From the NCBI GenBank assembly GCA_016930995.1, contig JAFGFQ010000055.1:1-9361 (forward strand): a stretch of 9,361 bases of DNA, read 5' to 3'. Source of the stretch: Thermoplasmatota archaeon (GTDB lineage: Archaea; Thermoplasmatota; E2; DHVEG-1). Below, piece after piece: positions 1 to 6,298 of this stretch. Positions within the stretch are counted from its first letter, which is position 1. The number at the start of each line of letters is the position of its first letter. Made by a program: the position numbers and the translations under genes. The notes under the pieces are model-generated. The model was not told the DNA's origin. It saw nothing but the letters and a program-made list of their open reading frames with translations, and made no database searches.

Positions 1-25
1 AATTCAGATGTGGTTTTTCAGCCAT
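1..25 (-). CDS. 5' end of a gene running off the left edge, probably elongation factor 1-alpha
   Basis: Reading leftward, an ATG at 25-23 opens a frame encoding MAEKPHLN before the window ends. A strong Shine-Dalgarno (GGAGGT, 37-32) lies six bases upstream, so this is a convincing start. The peptide matches the usual opening of archaeal EF-1A (M-(x)-EKPHLN followed by a GTPase P-loop), the GTPase that delivers aminoacyl-tRNA to the ribosome. The start is seen directly. The identity rests on eight residues and is an inference. It is transcribed in the same direction as the sugar-nucleotide genes but has its own promoter and is separated from them by a T-run terminator. Confidence 0.5.
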
Positions 26-31
26 ACTTTT

Positions 32-73
32 ACCTCCATGAGTCTACATTTCAATTCAGTATTTATCTTTTCC
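32..73 (-). promoter_or_regulatory. Promoter and ribosome binding site of the left-edge gene
   Basis: On the minus strand a purine-rich BRE (GGAAAAG, 73-67) directly precedes a TATA box (ATAAATAC, 66-59). Counting about 26 bases from the box centre puts the transcript start near 37, just at the GGAGGT ribosome binding site (37-32). This fits a short-leader transcript for the gene starting at 25. Confidence 0.55.
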
Positions 74-160
74 TATTCCTTTCTTTAGTTGGAAGGTTTG
101 ATAGCGTATAGCCTTCTTATTTATAAGTTTTACCTAGATGACAGGAGACATTACAGTCAT

Positions 161-176
161 AAAAAAAAATGATCAT
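161..176 (-). terminator. T-run terminator of the sugar-nucleotide cluster
   Basis: On the minus strand, the stop codon at 179-177 is followed after the 8-bp palindrome ATGATCAT (176-169) by a run of nine T (169-161). Oligo-T stretches are the main intrinsic termination signal in archaea. It separates the mutase gene from the promoter of the left-edge gene. Confidence 0.6.
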
Positions 177-1559
177 CTACCCATGCTCGATGAGAGAACC
201 GATGAGATGCTTGTAAAACATTGCTACCTGTTCCGCGCGTGATTTTTCTTTTGCTTCCACATACACCCGGAAGATTGGTTCTGTCCCTGATGGCCGCATC
301 AAGACCCAACAGTCGTTCATGAACACTTTCACACCATCGGTAGTATCAATGCGTCTGACCTTTTTGTCTTGCTTCATGTATTCGACAACCTGATGCATGA
401 CTTCTGCTTTCTTCTCATTTGGGCAGGGGATCTTTGTTTTGACCATCTCATAGGATGGTATGTCTGCGATAAGCTCAGAGAGTGGTCTGTCTTCTTTTGC
501 GAGGATTTCAAGGATTTTTGCTAGCGCCATAGCTGCATCCCGGCAGTACTGAAACTCTGGGAATATGAGACCACCGTTCTCCTCACCACCGAACACTGCG
601 TGTTGTTCTTTCATGACATGGGCAACGATCGGTGAGCCGACTTTCGTGTAGAGAACCTCCCCTTTGTTCTGATGGATGACATCCTCAAAGCAGGTTGAGG
701 TCGTCACCGGGGTAACAGTCAATCCTCCCTTCTTTTCCTTCGTGATGAAATGACCGACAAGCGAAAGTGATTTGTCTCCCCAGATGTAGGACCCGTTCTC
801 ATCAACAAAGATAGCACGGTCCGCATCGCCATCAAGTCCGACGCCGAACGAGGCACCGACCTCGGGGACGTGCCTCATAAGGGTCGTAAGGTTTTCTGGG
901 ATTGGCTCGGAGTGCCGCCCGGGGAACGTGCCATCCGGTTCACAGTTCAGGGCAGTCACTCTGCATCCAAGTTTTTTTAAAAGAAGAGGGGCGACAAGGC
1001 TACCCGCACCGTTCCCACAGTCAAGGAGAACATGGAAACGGTGTCTCTTGATACAGTCGGTATCGATTTGTGACAGAATCCCCTGGAGGTAAAGGTCTAT
1101 TGCTCCATCCCAGGTTGAAAAGGACCCGACGTTGTTCCAGTCGACAAGGTCGTATGTTTGTGAAAAATAGAGAGATTCAATTTTCTCCTCAACGTTTTTT
1201 GGAAATTCAAGCCCGTCAGAGCCAGTGCCTTTGATGCCGTTGAACTGAGGAGGGTTATGTGATGCAGTGATGATAACCCCGGTAGCAAATTGTTTCTCTT
1301 TGACCGTGTATTGAAGGGTTGGCGTCGGAACAAGACCGACATCGACGACATTACATCCGGTGGAAAGAAACCCTGCGGTGATCGCGGATTTCAACATGTG
1401 GTTGGAGAGGCGGGCGTCAGTGCCAATCGCGCAGGTGGGGCGAGGAATCGTTTGTTTCAGATAGGTACCCCAGGCTTTTCCGATACCAAGCGCAAGTGCG
1501 CAGTTCATGTCCTGATTCACAACGCCTCTGATGCCATTGGTGCCAAAAAGTCGGGTCAT
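177..1559 (-). CDS. glmM: Phosphoglucosamine mutase / phosphohexomutase (alpha-D-phosphohexomutase superfamily)
   Basis: A 460-residue cytoplasmic enzyme, usual length for the superfamily, interconverting hexose-6-phosphate and hexose-1-phosphate. All four superfamily elements are visible: start FGTNGIRG (5-12); phosphoserine loop TASHNPPQFNGIK (98-110, catalytic Ser100); metal loop DGDADR (243-248, Asp243/245/247); sugar loop GEENGG (325-330); phosphate loop RPSGTEP (422-428). The FGTNGIRG opening and GEENGG loop are typical of archaeal GlmM-like enzymes acting on glucosamine- or other hexose phosphates. The motifs alone do not settle whether the substrate is GlcN-6-P, Man-6-P or Glc-6-P. 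It is the last gene of the leftward cluster, 12 bases after the preceding mutase. Its likely Shine-Dalgarno GAAGG (1573-1569) overlaps that gene's stop codon, which suggests translational coupling. Confidence 0.9.
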   Translation of the reverse strand: MTRLFGTNGIRGVVNQDMNCALALGIGKAWGTYLKQTIPRPTCAIGTDARLSNHMLKSAITAGFLSTGCNVVDVGLVPTPTLQYTVKEKQFATGVIITASHNPPQFNGIKGTGSDGLEFPKNVEEKIESLYFSQTYDLVDWNNVGSFSTWDGAIDLYLQGILSQIDTDCIKRHRFHVLLDCGNGAGSLVAPLLLKKLGCRVTALNCEPDGTFPGRHSEPIPENLTTLMRHVPEVGASFGVGLDGDADRAIFVDENGSYIWGDKSLSLVGHFITKEKKGGLTVTPVTTSTCFEDVIHQNKGEVLYTKVGSPIVAHVMKEQHAVFGGEENGGLIFPEFQYCRDAAMALAKILEILAKEDRPLSELIADIPSYEMVKTKIPCPNEKKAEVMHQVVEYMKQDKKVRRIDTTDGVKVFMNDCWVLMRPSGTEPIFRVYVEAKEKSRAEQVAMFYKHLIGSLIEHG

Positions 1560-1571
1560 ATGCCTCTGCCT

Positions 1572-2957
1572 TCAGGGTGATTTCTGCATCGTGTGTATCA
1601 TTTCCTGTGTTTTTTTCATGAACCGGGTCGTCAAATCTTGAAGGATCTCTGGAGTATCCGCCTCCGTAGTCAGCCGGATGATGGGACTAGTGTTTGAGGC
1701 ACGGATTAATACCCATCCGTCCTTGAAATCAACACGGATACCGTCCATGGTGTTGACATCCGAGTATTCTTTTGAGAGTGTCTGTTTGAGTGCTTTGATG
1801 ACAGCAAATTTCATCTCATCAGAGCAAGAAATCTCCTCTTTTTTTGTCGGATAACTTGGGATGCGTGTAACGAGGTCATGTAATGATTTCTTCTCATGGG
1901 AGAGGATCTCTGCTATCTTCAGAGGAACTACCAATGCATCGTCAAAGAGGAAATATTCTGGGAGGATAAGATGCCCGGATGATTCAATGCCGAGGGGTGC
2001 ATGTTCTTGTTTTGCCTCCAGTGTTAAAAAGGTATGTCCGACCGGTATTTGTTTGATACGGAATCCAAGTGGCTCGAGTTGCTCCTTGACTATTTTGGAA
2101 CATTCAACGTTTACGATAATAGTTCCTTTTTTCTGATGCAATCCATATGTACCAAGAATAACGCCTGTTTGATCCGCGGAGAGTATCTGACCGGTGTTGT
2201 CTACGATGACTGCCCTGTCTCCGTCACCGTCGAAGGCGACCCCGAAGTCAGCGGCATGTTTTTGTATGGTCTGGACGAGGGTCGTCAGATGTTTTGGTTT
2301 GGGGTCTGACGGGCGTTGTGAGAAGGTCGGGTCCGGGTCGCAATAGACCGGTAGTACCTCGAGCCCAATCATGGTGAATATCTCTGGTGCAGAAAGGGTC
2401 ATGCTCGCGCCACCGCAGTCCAGGGCGACCGTGAGTTTTTTCTTAAACCTAAAACGTGAACTGAAGAAATTTTTATAGGTAGTTCGCGGGTCCACAACCT
2501 GCACTTGTCCAATTGAGTCCCATGATGTAAATGAGAATTTTTCGTGAAGCACGAGATCTCTGATTTCCATGAGTCGTTCCTCAGGGAATCCGACGCCATC
2601 GCCATAGTAGAACTTGATCCCGTTCCATTCGGGTGGGAGGTGACTGGCGGTGACAAATGCGATCAGGTCAGCTTTGTGTTCTGCTCCCATGAAAAGTGTC
2701 TGGCCAAAGGAGGTCGTCCCGGTATATTTGATATGGATTCCGGTGGCAGTGACCCCTGCGATGAACGCGTGTGCAAGCGGAATGCTGGACTGGCGGATGT
2801 CGTTGCCAAGGGTAATGTGTGTCCCTTGCATGGTGTCTTTGACGTAGGTTCCTGCAGCAAGCCCAATTTTGTAGAACACTTCAGGGGAGATATCCTTGTT
2901 GTAGAGTCCTCTGATGTCATAAGCCCGGAATATATGATGTGAGATGTCTTGTGTCAT
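1572..2957 (-). CDS. Phosphomannomutase / phosphoglucomutase (alpha-D-phosphohexomutase superfamily)
   Basis: A second, divergent superfamily member of 461 residues from the chosen start (465 from the upstream ATG at 2969). Numbering from 2957: IFRAYDIRG (9-17), phosphoserine loop TASHLPPEWNGIK (103-115, Ser105), metal loop DGDGDR (243-248), sugar loop GIESSGH (323-329), phosphate loop RASNTSP (419-425). E-S-SGH sugar loops and the FRAYDIRG opening are characteristic of PMM/PGM (ManB-like) enzymes, so mannose- or glucose-phosphate is the likely substrate. Oddities are Leu in place of the usual Asn after the catalytic Ser-His, and RASNTSP rather than R-SGTEP. I chose the third in-frame ATG because a minus-strand TATA box at 2988-2979 predicts a transcript start within a base or two of 2957, making it leaderless. 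ATGs at 2963 and 2969 are alternatives. It sits between a nucleotidyltransferase and the GlmM-like gene. Confidence 0.88.
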   Translation of the reverse strand: MTQDISHHIFRAYDIRGLYNKDISPEVFYKIGLAAGTYVKDTMQGTHITLGNDIRQSSIPLAHAFIAGVTATGIHIKYTGTTSFGQTLFMGAEHKADLIAFVTASHLPPEWNGIKFYYGDGVGFPEERLMEIRDLVLHEKFSFTSWDSIGQVQVVDPRTTYKNFFSSRFRFKKKLTVALDCGGASMTLSAPEIFTMIGLEVLPVYCDPDPTFSQRPSDPKPKHLTTLVQTIQKHAADFGVAFDGDGDRAVIVDNTGQILSADQTGVILGTYGLHQKKGTIIVNVECSKIVKEQLEPLGFRIKQIPVGHTFLTLEAKQEHAPLGIESSGHLILPEYFLFDDALVVPLKIAEILSHEKKSLHDLVTRIPSYPTKKEEISCSDEMKFAVIKALKQTLSKEYSDVNTMDGIRVDFKDGWVLIRASNTSPIIRLTTEADTPEILQDLTTRFMKKTQEMIHTMQKSP

Positions 2958-2978
2958 CAGCATGCACATGAAATGCCT

Positions 2979-2990
2979 GTTATAAAAATC
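2979..2990 (-). promoter_or_regulatory. Internal TATA box for the phosphomannomutase
   Basis: The 54-base gap between the nucleotidyltransferase stop (3012) and the chosen mutase start carries TTTTTATAAC on the minus strand. Its centre near 2984 is about 27 bases from the ATG at 2957, the spacing expected for a leaderless archaeal transcript. It implies that the two mutases can be expressed apart from the nucleotidyltransferase. Confidence 0.45.
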
Positions 2991-3011
2991 TGATTGATGA
3001 GCCCTTTTTGT

Positions 3012-4040
3012 TTATTCACCGATGACGTTTCCGATTTGTTTGCTTGGGTATCCTTGCGGGATCTGCTGGGTCCAGACAATCGCATTGTTAAGTGTTGCTT
3101 GGGCCTGTATTTTTTCATTGTCACCGACCGCGACGTTCTGTAAGAGTGCACCATCACCGATGGTCACGTTCTCACCGATCACGCAATGGTCTAAGCGAAC
3201 GTTCTGGCCGATACAAGCCTTATCAAAGAGAATGCTGGTGTCAACGGTCGTATTCTTTCCAACATGGACATCATTGCCGACGCAGGACTGGCGTAGTGTT
3301 CCCTGGATCGTGCATTGTCGCCCGATGATGGAGGTTTTCTTTTGTTTCTCCAGAAGGATGGTTTGGACGTTGATGTAGCTGCTGATTCTCCCAACGTCAA
3401 TCCAGTGGCCTTGGAATTTGTACCCATAAAAACGCCCGGTATTCTCGATGACCTGGGGGAAAATTTCTTTTTCCATGGAGATAAGCTTACCTTGTTCGAT
3501 GTAGTTGAGCACCTGTGGTTGAAGCAGGTAGGCTCCCGCGTTGATAAGATCGGAGGGTGCATCCTCTGCCTTTGGTTTTTCTACGAACTTTGTGATGGTC
3601 CCATCTTTTTTAATGTCGACGACGCCAAACTCAGAGACGTTCTCAACAGGCCACAGCGAGATTGTCGCGACCGCTTTTTTCTTCTCATGGAACCGGAGCA
3701 TCTCTGAGAGATTCAAGGAGCAGATGATATCGGCGTTCAGCACAAAGAACCGCTCCGTGATGTATTTGTCAGCAAATTTGACTGCACCACCAGTCCCAAG
3801 CGGTTGTGGTTCTTCGTTGACGATGACGGTTTTTCCTACATCATGGGTGCAGAAATACTCCTCGATTTGCTCTCGTCGGTAGTTTACCGCAAGAATGACG
3901 GTGTCAACCTTCTTTGGAAGTGTTTTGATTAAATGGGAAATCATCGGCTCGTTCAGGATTGGTAAGAGTGATTTTGCCCTGGTAAAGGTAAACGGTCGCA
4001 GTCTTGTTCCAAAGCCTCCTGCTAGGATGATTGCCTCCAT
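3012..4040 (-). CDS. Sugar-1-phosphate nucleotidyltransferase with left-handed beta-helix tail (mannose-1-phosphate guanylyltransferase-like)
   Basis: A 342-residue two-domain cytoplasmic enzyme that activates a sugar-1-phosphate with an NTP to give an NDP-sugar and pyrophosphate. The N-terminal Rossmann-like domain (about 1-230) has LAGGFGTRLRP (6-16), the following Lys23, the metal-binding Asp104 in LNADI (101-105), EFGVVD (137-142), FVEKP (152-156) and GHWIDVG (211-217). The C-terminal part (about 238-325) shows hexapeptide-like beta-helix repeats (IGRQCTI, VGNDVHVG, IGQNVRL, IGENVTIG). The GHWIDVG motif and overall layout resemble eukaryote-type GDP-mannose pyrophosphorylase. Archaeal glucose-1-P thymidylyl- and uridylyltransferases and GlmU-like enzymes share this architecture, so base and sugar remain unsettled. 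First gene of the leftward cluster; Shine-Dalgarno GAAGGA (4052-4047) lies six bases before the ATG. Two phosphohexomutases downstream would supply its substrate. Confidence 0.88.
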   Translation of the reverse strand: MEAIILAGGFGTRLRPFTFTRAKSLLPILNEPMISHLIKTLPKKVDTVILAVNYRREQIEEYFCTHDVGKTVIVNEEPQPLGTGGAVKFADKYITERFFVLNADIICSLNLSEMLRFHEKKKAVATISLWPVENVSEFGVVDIKKDGTITKFVEKPKAEDAPSDLINAGAYLLQPQVLNYIEQGKLISMEKEIFPQVIENTGRFYGYKFQGHWIDVGRISSYINVQTILLEKQKKTSIIGRQCTIQGTLRQSCVGNDVHVGKNTTVDTSILFDKACIGQNVRLDHCVIGENVTIGDGALLQNVAVGDNEKIQAQATLNNAIVWTQQIPQGYPSKQIGNVIGE

Positions 4041-4180
4041 CTGAATTCCTTCATGTTTGGTTTTTGACCCTGAAATAGGTGCTGTGTATTAAATCGTTTG
4101 TTTTACCTTGTGTTAGAAATGGAACGAAAAGAATTTATATGATTATGATATTATAATTACCATATATTTGAGGGAAAACT
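4041..4180. promoter_or_regulatory. Divergent promoter region
   Basis: This 140-bp gap separates two outward-reading genes. Leftward: a TATA-like ATTTAATA (4094-4087) gives a predicted start near 4064 and a roughly 23-base leader with GAAGGA before the ATG at 4040. Rightward: a purine BRE (CGAAAAG, 4125-4131) and TATA box TTTATAT (4134-4140) give a start near 4162; Shine-Dalgarno GAGGG (4170-4174) is six bases before the ATG at 4181. The two TATA boxes are about 45 bp apart, so co-regulation of both genes is possible but not shown. Confidence 0.5.
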
Positions 4181-5116
4181 ATGAAGAAGGAAATGAAGTT
4201 AAGTGTCGTTGCGCTATCATTTATCTGTATACTCCTTGTTGTGTCGCCAGCATGTACTGCCGGGTTAGGTTCTCTGAGTCTGAAAAAGAAAACCATACAA
4301 ACGCAGGCTCCAGAGACAATGCAATCGCAGTACTGGGCGCTGTTATGTGCTGCAGGGGTGTATCTGAATGCCCCAGAACAAAACCGTGAATCCATGCAGC
4401 CTGCCTGTGAGAATCTCACGAATGTGCTTCTTGCTTCCTCCGCGTACTGGCAAGCAAGTAACATCCATACCCTGAAGGGGACTCAAGTGATTCTGCAGAA
4501 CCTTATCAAGGAGCTGCTCTGGCTTCGGAAAAACTCAAGAAGTGAGGATTACGTGCTTGTCTATATCACCACCCATGGTGGACAATTAAAGAAAAACGGG
4601 TTGCCCTGGGACATCCCACCGAAAGATGAGCAGGACGGCACGGATGAATTCCTTGTCATGTACAATGGGTTTGATAAATGGTATGGGATCATCTGGGATG
4701 ACCTGCTGAACTTCTTCTTAAGTATCATTAAATGCAAAGGGATGTGTCTGATCATCGATAGCTGCTATAGTGGTGGGTTTAATGACAATCCGATAGGCCG
4801 TCTCGGGCAGCAGGCCGTGGAGGCAGAGTCGATTGCCTATGGATTTGCTGCAGAGCTTGCCGCACCCGGAAGAGTCGTGCTAATGTCCTGCATGGAAAAT
4901 GAGCCTTCTTATGGGTCTGATTTTACGAATCTTATCAGCGCGGGGCTTGACGGATGGGCAGATGGCTCCTTGCTTGGAGCCAGCGGGAATGGCGATGGCA
5001 TCGTGTCTGCACAGGAGGCATTCCGGTTGGCTGATTTCTGGTTGGAGCTGCTCAGTGAGCAAAGCCCGATGATTTCTGATACGTACGGCTTAGAGTTCCC
5101 ACTTACCTATACGTAG
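4181..5116 (+). CDS. Secreted caspase-like cysteine peptidase (clan CD, C13/C14-type) with EF-hand-like loop
   Basis: A 311-residue protein with an N-terminal Lys-rich then hydrophobic signal peptide (about 1-28; possible cleavage after CTA, residues 25-27), so exported. The catalytic dyad of caspase/legumain-type peptidases is present: His132 in VYITTHGG (127-134) after a hydrophobic strand, and Cys195 in LIIDSCYSGGF (190-200). Between them lies an acidic insert (148-156, DEQDGTDEF). Near the C-terminus GNGDGIVSAQE (269-279) matches the ligand pattern of an EF-hand Ca-binding loop (Asn270, Asp272, Gly273, Glu279), which suggests Ca-dependent folding or activation, as seen in some metacaspases. 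C13 (legumain) and C14 (caspase) cannot be told apart by eye. Target unknown: it could process surface proteins, degrade detrital protein or act in cell-envelope turnover. It stands alone, with its own promoter, between the sugar-nucleotide cluster and the tRNA junction. Confidence 0.8.
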   Translation: MKKEMKLSVVALSFICILLVVSPACTAGLGSLSLKKKTIQTQAPETMQSQYWALLCAAGVYLNAPEQNRESMQPACENLTNVLLASSAYWQASNIHTLKGTQVILQNLIKELLWLRKNSRSEDYVLVYITTHGGQLKKNGLPWDIPPKDEQDGTDEFLVMYNGFDKWYGIIWDDLLNFFLSIIKCKGMCLIIDSCYSGGFNDNPIGRLGQQAVEAESIAYGFAAELAAPGRVVLMSCMENEPSYGSDFTNLISAGLDGWADGSLLGASGNGDGIVSAQEAFRLADFWLELLSEQSPMISDTYGLEFPLTYT

Positions 5117-5149
5117 GGTTCATAAGGACCGCAAGCCCGCTCCGTACTG

Positions 5150-5162
5150 AAACATTTAAAAA
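5150..5162 (+). promoter_or_regulatory. Probable promoter of the tRNA-Val gene
   Basis: GAAACATTTAAAAAG contains a purine/BRE-like stretch followed by the TATA-like ATTTAAAA. It predicts a transcript start near 5183, giving a leader of about 30 bases before the tRNA half at 5213. I read this as the chromosomal promoter of the original tRNA gene, left behind when the element inserted. No closer box is obvious. Confidence 0.4.
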
Positions 5163-5212
5163 GGAGTAGAAATTCTGGTTACGCTGCACGAAGTGATAGT
5201 GTTTTTGCTATT

Positions 5213-5251
5213 GGGCTCGTGGTCTAGTTGGTTATGACGTCTCCCTGACAC
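5213..5251 (+). tRNA. tRNA-Val(GAC) gene, 5' half only (positions 1-38)
   Basis: The bases fit the tRNA frame exactly: acceptor strand GGGCTCG (1-7), T8, D-stem GTCT with TGAC (10-13/22-25), A14, G15, G18-G19, A21, the 5' anticodon strand TCTCC (27-31) and loop CTGACAC with anticodon GAC (5247-5249). The next five bases should be GGAGA to close the anticodon stem but read AGCCA, and no T-arm, acceptor 3' strand or CCA follows. It is therefore a truncated copy left by site-specific integration, not a working tRNA gene. An archaeal 37/38 intron is unlikely because no second exon with a T-loop is found downstream. Confidence 0.8.
5213..5251 (+). other. Attachment site core (att) at the left border of a putative integrated element
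   Basis: The tRNA match ends abruptly at 5251 where the AT-rich integrase-bearing DNA begins, and an integrase frame runs straight through it. This 39-bp segment is the natural candidate for the recombined core sequence. In integration at a tRNA 5' half, the full tRNA gene would be restored at the far border. The exact crossover point within the core cannot be seen. Confidence 0.6.
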
Positions 5252-5289
5252 AGCCAAGATTTCTTGGAGAAAAAGACCTTTCTGAATAT

Positions 5290-6084
5290 ATGAGTATCAT
5301 TGAATTAAGTGGGATATCGAAAGGTCATATGAAGGAGGTAAATAGTTACCTAAAGAACTACTTGTTGTATCTTGATTATAGGATTGATAAAACCAAGAGC
5401 ATCTTGTATTTCAAACTGATTAAGGAGAAATATGCTGTTGCATCTTATAAGAAACAGATGTATCAGATTATCAAGTTCCTTACCTACCTTGGTATTGATT
5501 GGGCGAAGGATATCGAATTACCCTCTGACCCAGTTTATTATCCTAAGAGAGTTAGTCAAGATATAATAAATCAGACCATATCGTATTTTGAGGGGCACCA
5601 GTATATTAAACAGATAAAGGCACTCATTCTTCTTGGGGCATCGTCTGGGATGAGAGCAGAGGAGATGTATCAGTTGAACCCTGAAGATGTTGATGTCGAT
5701 AATAGAATAATTCACATCAATCATAATCCATCGAATGGCCAGACGACAAAAACATTCCAAAGCAGGGTATCATTTTTTACCAAAGAAGCTGAGGAGGCTT
5801 ACATTGAATACCTTGCGTACTTCCATAATGGCTGTGGATTGGAAAGACTCTTTTCCCAGACTCATATGATTCATCTGTTCAGAAATGCACCAATCCGAGC
5901 AAAGGATTTGAGGAAGTTTTTCTCTCAAGAATGGGACCGCAGAGGTGGACCTACGTCGATTAAGAAGATTTTAATGGGTCATAGTCTCAAGGGGGATGTT
6001 GACCTTATGCATTATAATTGTCAGTCTGAGGAGGACCTTAAGAAGATATACGATAAGGTCATGGGTCAAAGTAAGGTAGTATAG
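5290..6084 (+). CDS. Tyrosine recombinase (SSV-type archaeal integrase), C-terminal part, Int(C)
   Basis: 264 residues from the first ATG. The catalytic set of tyrosine recombinases is visible: Arg122 in LLGASSGMRAEE (114-125), a probable beta-hairpin Lys154, Lys205-x-x-Arg208 in RAKDLRKFF (203-211; Lys instead of His in box II, as in several archaeal integrases), His231 in LMGHS (228-232) and nucleophile Tyr242 in DLMHYNC (238-244). An N-terminal core-binding domain covers about 1-80. No ribosome binding site suits the ATG, and the same frame stays open upstream to 5200 (stop TAG 5197-5199), right through the tRNA half, encoding WARGLVGYDVSLTQPRFLG and onward. So 5290 is likely only the first Met inside a longer protein. 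This is what remains when an int gene carrying attP is split by integration. Int(N) is not in the window. The catalytic domain looks complete, but this gene alone probably lacks its native start. Confidence 0.85.
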   Translation: MSIIELSGISKGHMKEVNSYLKNYLLYLDYRIDKTKSILYFKLIKEKYAVASYKKQMYQIIKFLTYLGIDWAKDIELPSDPVYYPKRVSQDIINQTISYFEGHQYIKQIKALILLGASSGMRAEEMYQLNPEDVDVDNRIIHINHNPSNGQTTKTFQSRVSFFTKEAEEAYIEYLAYFHNGCGLERLFSQTHMIHLFRNAPIRAKDLRKFFSQEWDRRGGPTSIKKILMGHSLKGDVDLMHYNCQSEEDLKKIYDKVMGQSKVV

Positions 6085-6126
6085 GGTTACATTTAAGGGA
6101 TTAGCAGTAGATAGAGAGAATAGCAG

Positions 6127-6155
6127 TAAACACATCAATCTATAGGAACCTTACC
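6127..6155. repeat. 29-bp direct repeat, copy 1
   Basis: TAAACACATCAATC (6127-6140), nine variable bases, then CTTACC (6150-6155). A second copy with the same 14-9-6 layout lies 94 bp downstream. Part of the non-coding stretch between the integrase and the small membrane protein gene. A shorter direct repeat TAGCAGTA (6103-6110 and 6121-6128) lies beside it. Confidence 0.7.
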
Positions 6156-6167
6156 TGGTCCCAGGTA
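6152..6167. repeat. Perfect inverted repeat TACCTGG-TC-CCAGGTA
   Basis: A 7-2-7 perfect inverted repeat overlapping the end of the first 29-bp direct repeat; TTACCT and AGGTAA (6151-6172) form an overlapping alternative pairing. No T-run follows, so it is not an obvious terminator. Its compact dyad looks more like a protein binding site, for example for a regulator or an excision accessory factor. Confidence 0.6.
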
Positions 6168-6220
6168 GGTAATAAAAGGATATACAGTGTAGGATAATAC
6201 CATAGACAACCATCATACAC

Positions 6221-6249
6221 TAAACACATCAATCATATGGTATCTTACC
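6221..6249. repeat. 29-bp direct repeat, copy 2
   Basis: TAAACACATCAATC (6221-6234), nine variable bases, then CTTACC (6244-6249), in the same orientation as the copy at 6127. The conserved ends with a diverged centre of equal length argue for two functional half-sites rather than a recent duplication. The rest of 6085-6298 is AT-rich and I see no gene in it. Confidence 0.7.
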
Positions 6250-6298
6250 CACAACAGAAATATGCCTTAATTTGCTCTCTCTTCTCTATTGATATATC

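Noticed and set aside
2399..2942. Long open frames on the opposite strand of the mutase genes
   Set aside because: They lie wholly inside well-supported enzymes with intact motifs, and show no start signals or recognisable domains.
5213..5251. A genuine split (trans-spliced) tRNA half gene
   Set aside because: Split tRNA halves carry a GC-rich trans-pairing extension after the break. Here the fragment runs directly into integrase coding sequence, so integration explains it better.
5213..5275. A complete tRNA-Val with an intron after the anticodon loop, because GGAGA (the expected closing strand) reappears at 5266-5270
   Set aside because: The bases after 5270 do not give a variable loop, T-arm (GGTTC-like) or acceptor 3' strand, and the integrase frame continues through them. 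Chance or a remnant of attP structure is simpler.
6152..6172. Rho-independent-style terminator after the integrase
   Set aside because: The dyad is not followed by a T-run on either strand.
6085..6298. CRISPR-like array because of repeated TAAACACATCAATC
   Set aside because: Only two copies, with a diverged centre and a single 65-bp interval between 29-bp units. No further repeat units and no cas genes.
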